DNA from: an uncultured Collinsella sp.
GTDB taxonomy: Bacteria; Actinomycetota; Coriobacteriia; Coriobacteriales; Coriobacteriaceae
Length of the DNA: 6,811 nucleotides
Assembly: GCA_900556205.1 (NCBI GenBank)
Contig: USNX01000070.1
Coordinates: 1-6,811 of the forward strand
Direction of reading: 5' to 3'
Of this stretch, positions 5,935 through 6,811 are shown piece by piece (position 1 is the first letter of the stretch; each line of letters opens with the position of its first letter). Both the position numbers and the translations under genes were made by a program. The notes below the pieces were generated by a model, which was not told where the DNA came from, did not search any database, and saw only the letters and a program-made list of their open reading frames with translations.

Positions 5935-6811
5935 GACCGGTCGCCTCCAAACAGATCGGGGCGAGTGGCCAGATAGGCATCAAGGGCCTCAAGCGCACGG
6001 TCCGCATAGGCCTGGTAGCGGTCGCGCTTGCTGCGACGCTTACCGTCCTCGAGCGGCGGCACCAGGCCAAAGTTGACATGCATGGGCTGGTAGCCCACGG
6101 TGGCAGGATCGGTCGCATAGCCCACGAGCGCGCCCAGGGCGCCCACGCGGGGCAACTCGACGCCCGCGGCACCGATAGCCTCGGCATAGGTGTTGAGCGC
6201 CGCGAGCAGACCGGTCGCCACGGCTTCCATGTACCCCTCGGTGCCGGTGATCTGACCGGCCAGGCGCACGCCGGTACCGGGCACGGCAAAGGTGTCATCG
6301 AGGACGTGCGGGGCGTCGACAAAGGTATTACGGTGCATGACACCGTAGCGGAAGAACTCAGCGTTCTCCAGGCCCGGCACCATATGGAAGACGCGCTTCT
6401 GCTCGCCAAAGGTCAGGTTGGTCTGGAAGCCCACCAGGTTATAGGCGGTCTTCTCCTTGTTCTCGGCACGCAGCTGAATCGCCGCCCAGGGGCGACGTCC
6501 GGTACGCGGGTCGGTGAGGCCGACGGGCTTCATGGCGCCAAAGCGAATGGCGTCCTTGCCGGTGCGCGCAACCTCCTCGGCAGGCTGGCAGGCCTGGAAC
6601 AGGTCCCCGCCCTCAAAATCCTTGAGCACCACGCGGTCGGCCGTGGTAAGCGCCTCGATAAAGGCCTCGTATTCCTCCTTGTTGAGCGGGGCGTTGAGAT
6701 AGTCGCCACTCCCCTGCTCCTCATAGCGCGACTGCGAGAACAGCACGTCCATATCGAGCGTGGAGGCATCGACGATCGGCGCCGCGGCATCGAAGAACGC
6801 AAGGGCGTCGC
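5931..6811 (-). CDS. trmFO: Methylenetetrahydrofolate-tRNA-(uracil-5-)-methyltransferase TrmFO, 5' end outside window
   Basis: TrmFO is a flavoprotein that makes 5-methyluridine at position 54 of tRNA, using methylenetetrahydrofolate as carbon donor and NAD(P)H as reductant. The window holds 292 codons and the stop (TAG, 5933-5931); about 150 N-terminal residues with the first FAD-binding motif are missing, compared with a usual length near 440. Visible motifs are FFDAAAPIVDA (5-15), the Cys at residue 74 in FQACQPAEE, which aligns with the catalytic Cys226 of Bacillus TrmFO as I recall it, MKPVGLTDPRTG (93-104), NLVGFQTNL (124-132), RYGVMHRNTF (154-163) and AGQITGTEGYMEA (184-196), the C-terminal flavin-binding region. 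The reading frame stays open to the right edge, so the Met at 6752 is internal. The gene overlaps the proposed xerC start by 4 nt, so the two are likely cotranscribed. Confidence 0.96.
   Translation of the reverse strand, partial: DALAFFDAAAPIVDASTLDMDVLFSQSRYEEQGSGDYLNAPLNKEEYEAFIEALTTADRVVLKDFEGGDLFQACQPAEEVARTGKDAIRFGAMKPVGLTDPRTGRRPWAAIQLRAENKEKTAYNLVGFQTNLTFGEQKRVFHMVPGLENAEFFRYGVMHRNTFVDAPHVLDDTFAVPGTGVRLAGQITGTEGYMEAVATGLLAALNTYAEAIGAAGVELPRVGALGALVGYATDPATVGYQPMHVNFGLVPPLEDGKRRSKRDRYQAYADRALEALDAYLATRPDLFGGDRS
5932..5948 (-). promoter_or_regulatory. Shine-Dalgarno sequence and proposed AUA start of xerC
   Basis: GGAGG (5948-5944) lies inside the last codons of trmFO (the Gly-Gly of FGGDRS), then 9 nt follow, then ATA (5934-5932), which overlaps the TAG stop of trmFO. 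The spacing fits a ribosome binding site. The GGAGG could also be chance, since it codes for two conserved-looking glycines. Every in-frame codon from the upstream stop (5982-5980) to the GTG at 5856 was read and none is ATG, GTG or TTG. Confidence 0.5.

Overview
The window is a compact, GC-rich stretch of bacterial core genome in which every gene lies on the minus strand, so transcription runs from position 6811 towards position 1. In transcription order the genes are trmFO (5' end outside the window), xerC, rpsB, tsf, pyrH, frr, uppS, cdsA and the first 24 codons of dxr. No transposon, phage, CRISPR, tRNA or rRNA sequence was seen. The protein sequences, the GC content and a folate-dependent TrmFO next to XerC and the rpsB cluster suggest a high-GC member of the Actinomycetota, most likely class Coriobacteriia (a Collinsella-like gut bacterium). 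That placement is inference from recall, not from a search.

Layout. Region 5014-6811 holds trmFO and xerC, which overlap by 4 nt if xerC starts at an AUA codon. Region 4795-5013 is the only sizeable intergenic gap. It carries a good sigma-70-type promoter with a perfect inverted repeat between its -35 and -10 boxes, followed by a leader of about 135 nt before rpsB. Region 3151-4794 is the rpsB-tsf pair, closed by a clear intrinsic terminator at 3093-3127. Region 1-3032 is a tightly packed run, pyrH-frr-uppS-cdsA-dxr, with gaps of 2, 1, 2 and -1 nt. It probably starts from an extended -10 promoter just behind the tsf terminator.

How the genes fit together. TrmFO makes m5U54 in tRNA. S2, EF-Ts and RRF act in ribosome assembly, elongation and recycling. 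PyrH makes UDP for RNA and for UDP-activated wall precursors. Dxr feeds the MEP isoprenoid pathway whose product UppS polymerises into the C55 lipid carrier. CdsA makes CDP-diacylglycerol for phospholipids. XerC resolves chromosome dimers. The window thus links translation, nucleotide supply and envelope synthesis in a widely conserved order.

The genes are ordinary housekeeping genes and I found no undescribed system. The points worth a second look are small: an apparent AUA start codon for xerC, the inverted repeat inside the rpsB promoter, a possible pseudoknot, a leader ORF and three Shine-Dalgarno-like motifs in the rpsB leader, and a pyrH promoter embedded directly behind a terminator.
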